DNA from: Variovorax paradoxus NBRC 15149
Lineage (GTDB): Bacteria > Pseudomonadota > Gammaproteobacteria > Burkholderiales > Burkholderiaceae_C
NCBI RefSeq assembly: GCF_001591365.1
Contig: NZ_BCUT01000001.1
Span: 2,294,001-2,358,000 of the forward strand
Direction: 5' to 3'
Length of the DNA: 64,000 nucleotides
Shown: in pieces, positions 63,451 to 64,000 of the stretch
How the letters are laid out: each line of letters begins with the position of its first letter
Numbering within the stretch: position 1 is the stretch's first letter
Translations under genes and position numbers: made by a program
Notes under the pieces: generated by a model
The model's database searches: none
What the model was told of the DNA's origin: nothing
What the model saw: the letters and a program-made list of their open reading frames with translations, nothing else

Positions 63451-64000
63451 GTGCCGCCCCGCATTTCTCCCCTTCAGATCAGCGCCTTCACGGCCACTTC
63501 GGCCGTCGGCGTCGGCAAGGAGCCGCTCGCCGAGGCGCTCGAGCATTCGCGCAGCGGCCTGCGCGCCAACGATTTCGGCGATGCGCCGCTGCCCACCTGG
63601 ATCGGCCGGGTCGACGGGCTCGAGGACATCCGCCTGCCCGAGGCGCTGGCCTCGTGGGACTGCCGCAACAACCGGCTGGCCTGGCTGGGCCTGCATGCGG
63701 ATGGCTTTCCCGAGGCCGTGGCGGCCGCGCGGGCCAGGTACGGCCCTTCGCGCATCGCGCTGATCCTCGGCACCTCGACCTCCAGCATCGGCGAGACCGA
63801 GCTGGCCTACACCCAGCTCGACGCCGACGGCCGCTTTCCCACGGACCAGCGGCGCCCGGCCGTGCACACGCCGCATTCGCTGGCGATGTTCGTGCAGCAG
63901 GTGCTCGGGCTCAGCGGGCCGAGCGAGACGATTTCCACTGCCTGCTCGTCGAGCGCCAAGGTGTTTGCCTCGGCCGAGCGGCTGATCCGCCTGGGCCTGG
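63451..64000 (+). CDS. beta-ketoacyl-ACP synthase family protein (N-terminal part)
   Basis: Thiolase-fold condensing enzyme cut off by the right edge after 183 residues. It starts at GTG 63451 and contains the nucleophile Cys165 in ISTACSSSAKVFASAERL. The N-terminal part (ISAFTATSAVGVGKEPLAEALEHSRSGL) is of the FabB/FabF class. The family occurs in fatty-acid, aryl polyene or similar pathways; the products cannot be told from the fragment. The 131 bases before it hold no other gene. Confidence 0.8.
   Translation, partial: MPPRISPLQISAFTATSAVGVGKEPLAEALEHSRSGLRANDFGDAPLPTWIGRVDGLEDIRLPEALASWDCRNNRLAWLGLHADGFPEAVAAARARYGPSRIALILGTSTSSIGETELAYTQLDADGRFPTDQRRPAVHTPHSLAMFVQQVLGLSGPSETISTACSSSAKVFASAERLIRLGL

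Overview
The window is GC-rich chromosomal DNA packed with genes on both strands, with short gaps and many ATGA/GTGA start-stop overlaps. Tripartite tricarboxylate transporter genes, a Bug-type binding protein, mreBCD-mrdA, gatCAB, MCE/Mla genes and many degradative operons point to a betaproteobacterium of the order Burkholderiales. The gene mix and intergenic repeat style resemble Comamonadaceae, most probably Variovorax; this is inference, since no rRNA or other marker is present. I see no phage, insertion sequence, CRISPR array, tRNA or rRNA.

Layout. 0-9 kb: an acyl-CoA dehydrogenase, a slipin, a DEAD-box helicase divergent from an SUI1/YciH factor, a glycine-rich RRM protein, a TctB-TctA pair, and a ChrA-like transporter downstream of a TSUP exporter whose leader carries a terminator. 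9.4-23 kb: a catabolic locus built around an IclR regulator with a pair of palindromic operators. One arm encodes an ALDH7-type dehydrogenase, a solute-binding protein, an aminotransferase and a TPP-dependent decarboxylase-like enzyme. The other arm encodes a polyamine/opine-type ABC importer with an embedded three-subunit HcnABC/opine-oxidase-like dehydrogenase. 23.4-26 kb: a GMC oxidoreductase divergent from a LysR regulator. 26-30 kb: an MCE/Mla-type lipid transport operon.

30-38.4 kb: an IclR regulator translationally coupled to a sirtuin, facing a homogentisate operon (MBL-fold protein, MhaA-like flavin hydroxylase, small MhaB-like DUF2783 protein, HmgA, Bug protein, fumarylacetoacetase). 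A clear sigma-70 promoter with a nested palindrome at its start site precedes it. 38.4-48.8 kb is housekeeping: mrdA-mreDCB with an attenuator after mreB, gatCAB, a DUF4124 protein, pyrE and exonuclease III.

48.8-60.8 kb: a second catabolic locus, all on the minus strand. It holds a GntR regulator, two isochorismatase-fold cysteine hydrolases (one very like biuret hydrolase, one a candidate triuret hydrolase), a BMP-type ABC importer, an AtzH/HpxZ-like small protein, an NMT1/SsuABC-type importer and allophanate hydrolase. Together these could take up an oligo-urea compound and mineralise it to ammonia and CO2 through biuret and allophanate. 61-64 kb: an M48 peptidase, an AmpG-like permease and the start of a beta-ketoacyl synthase cut by the window edge.

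Four long inverted-repeat elements and one single hairpin of the same kind lie between genes; two sit inside predicted operons. Functions are assigned from recognisable motifs and from memory of families; no database search was possible.
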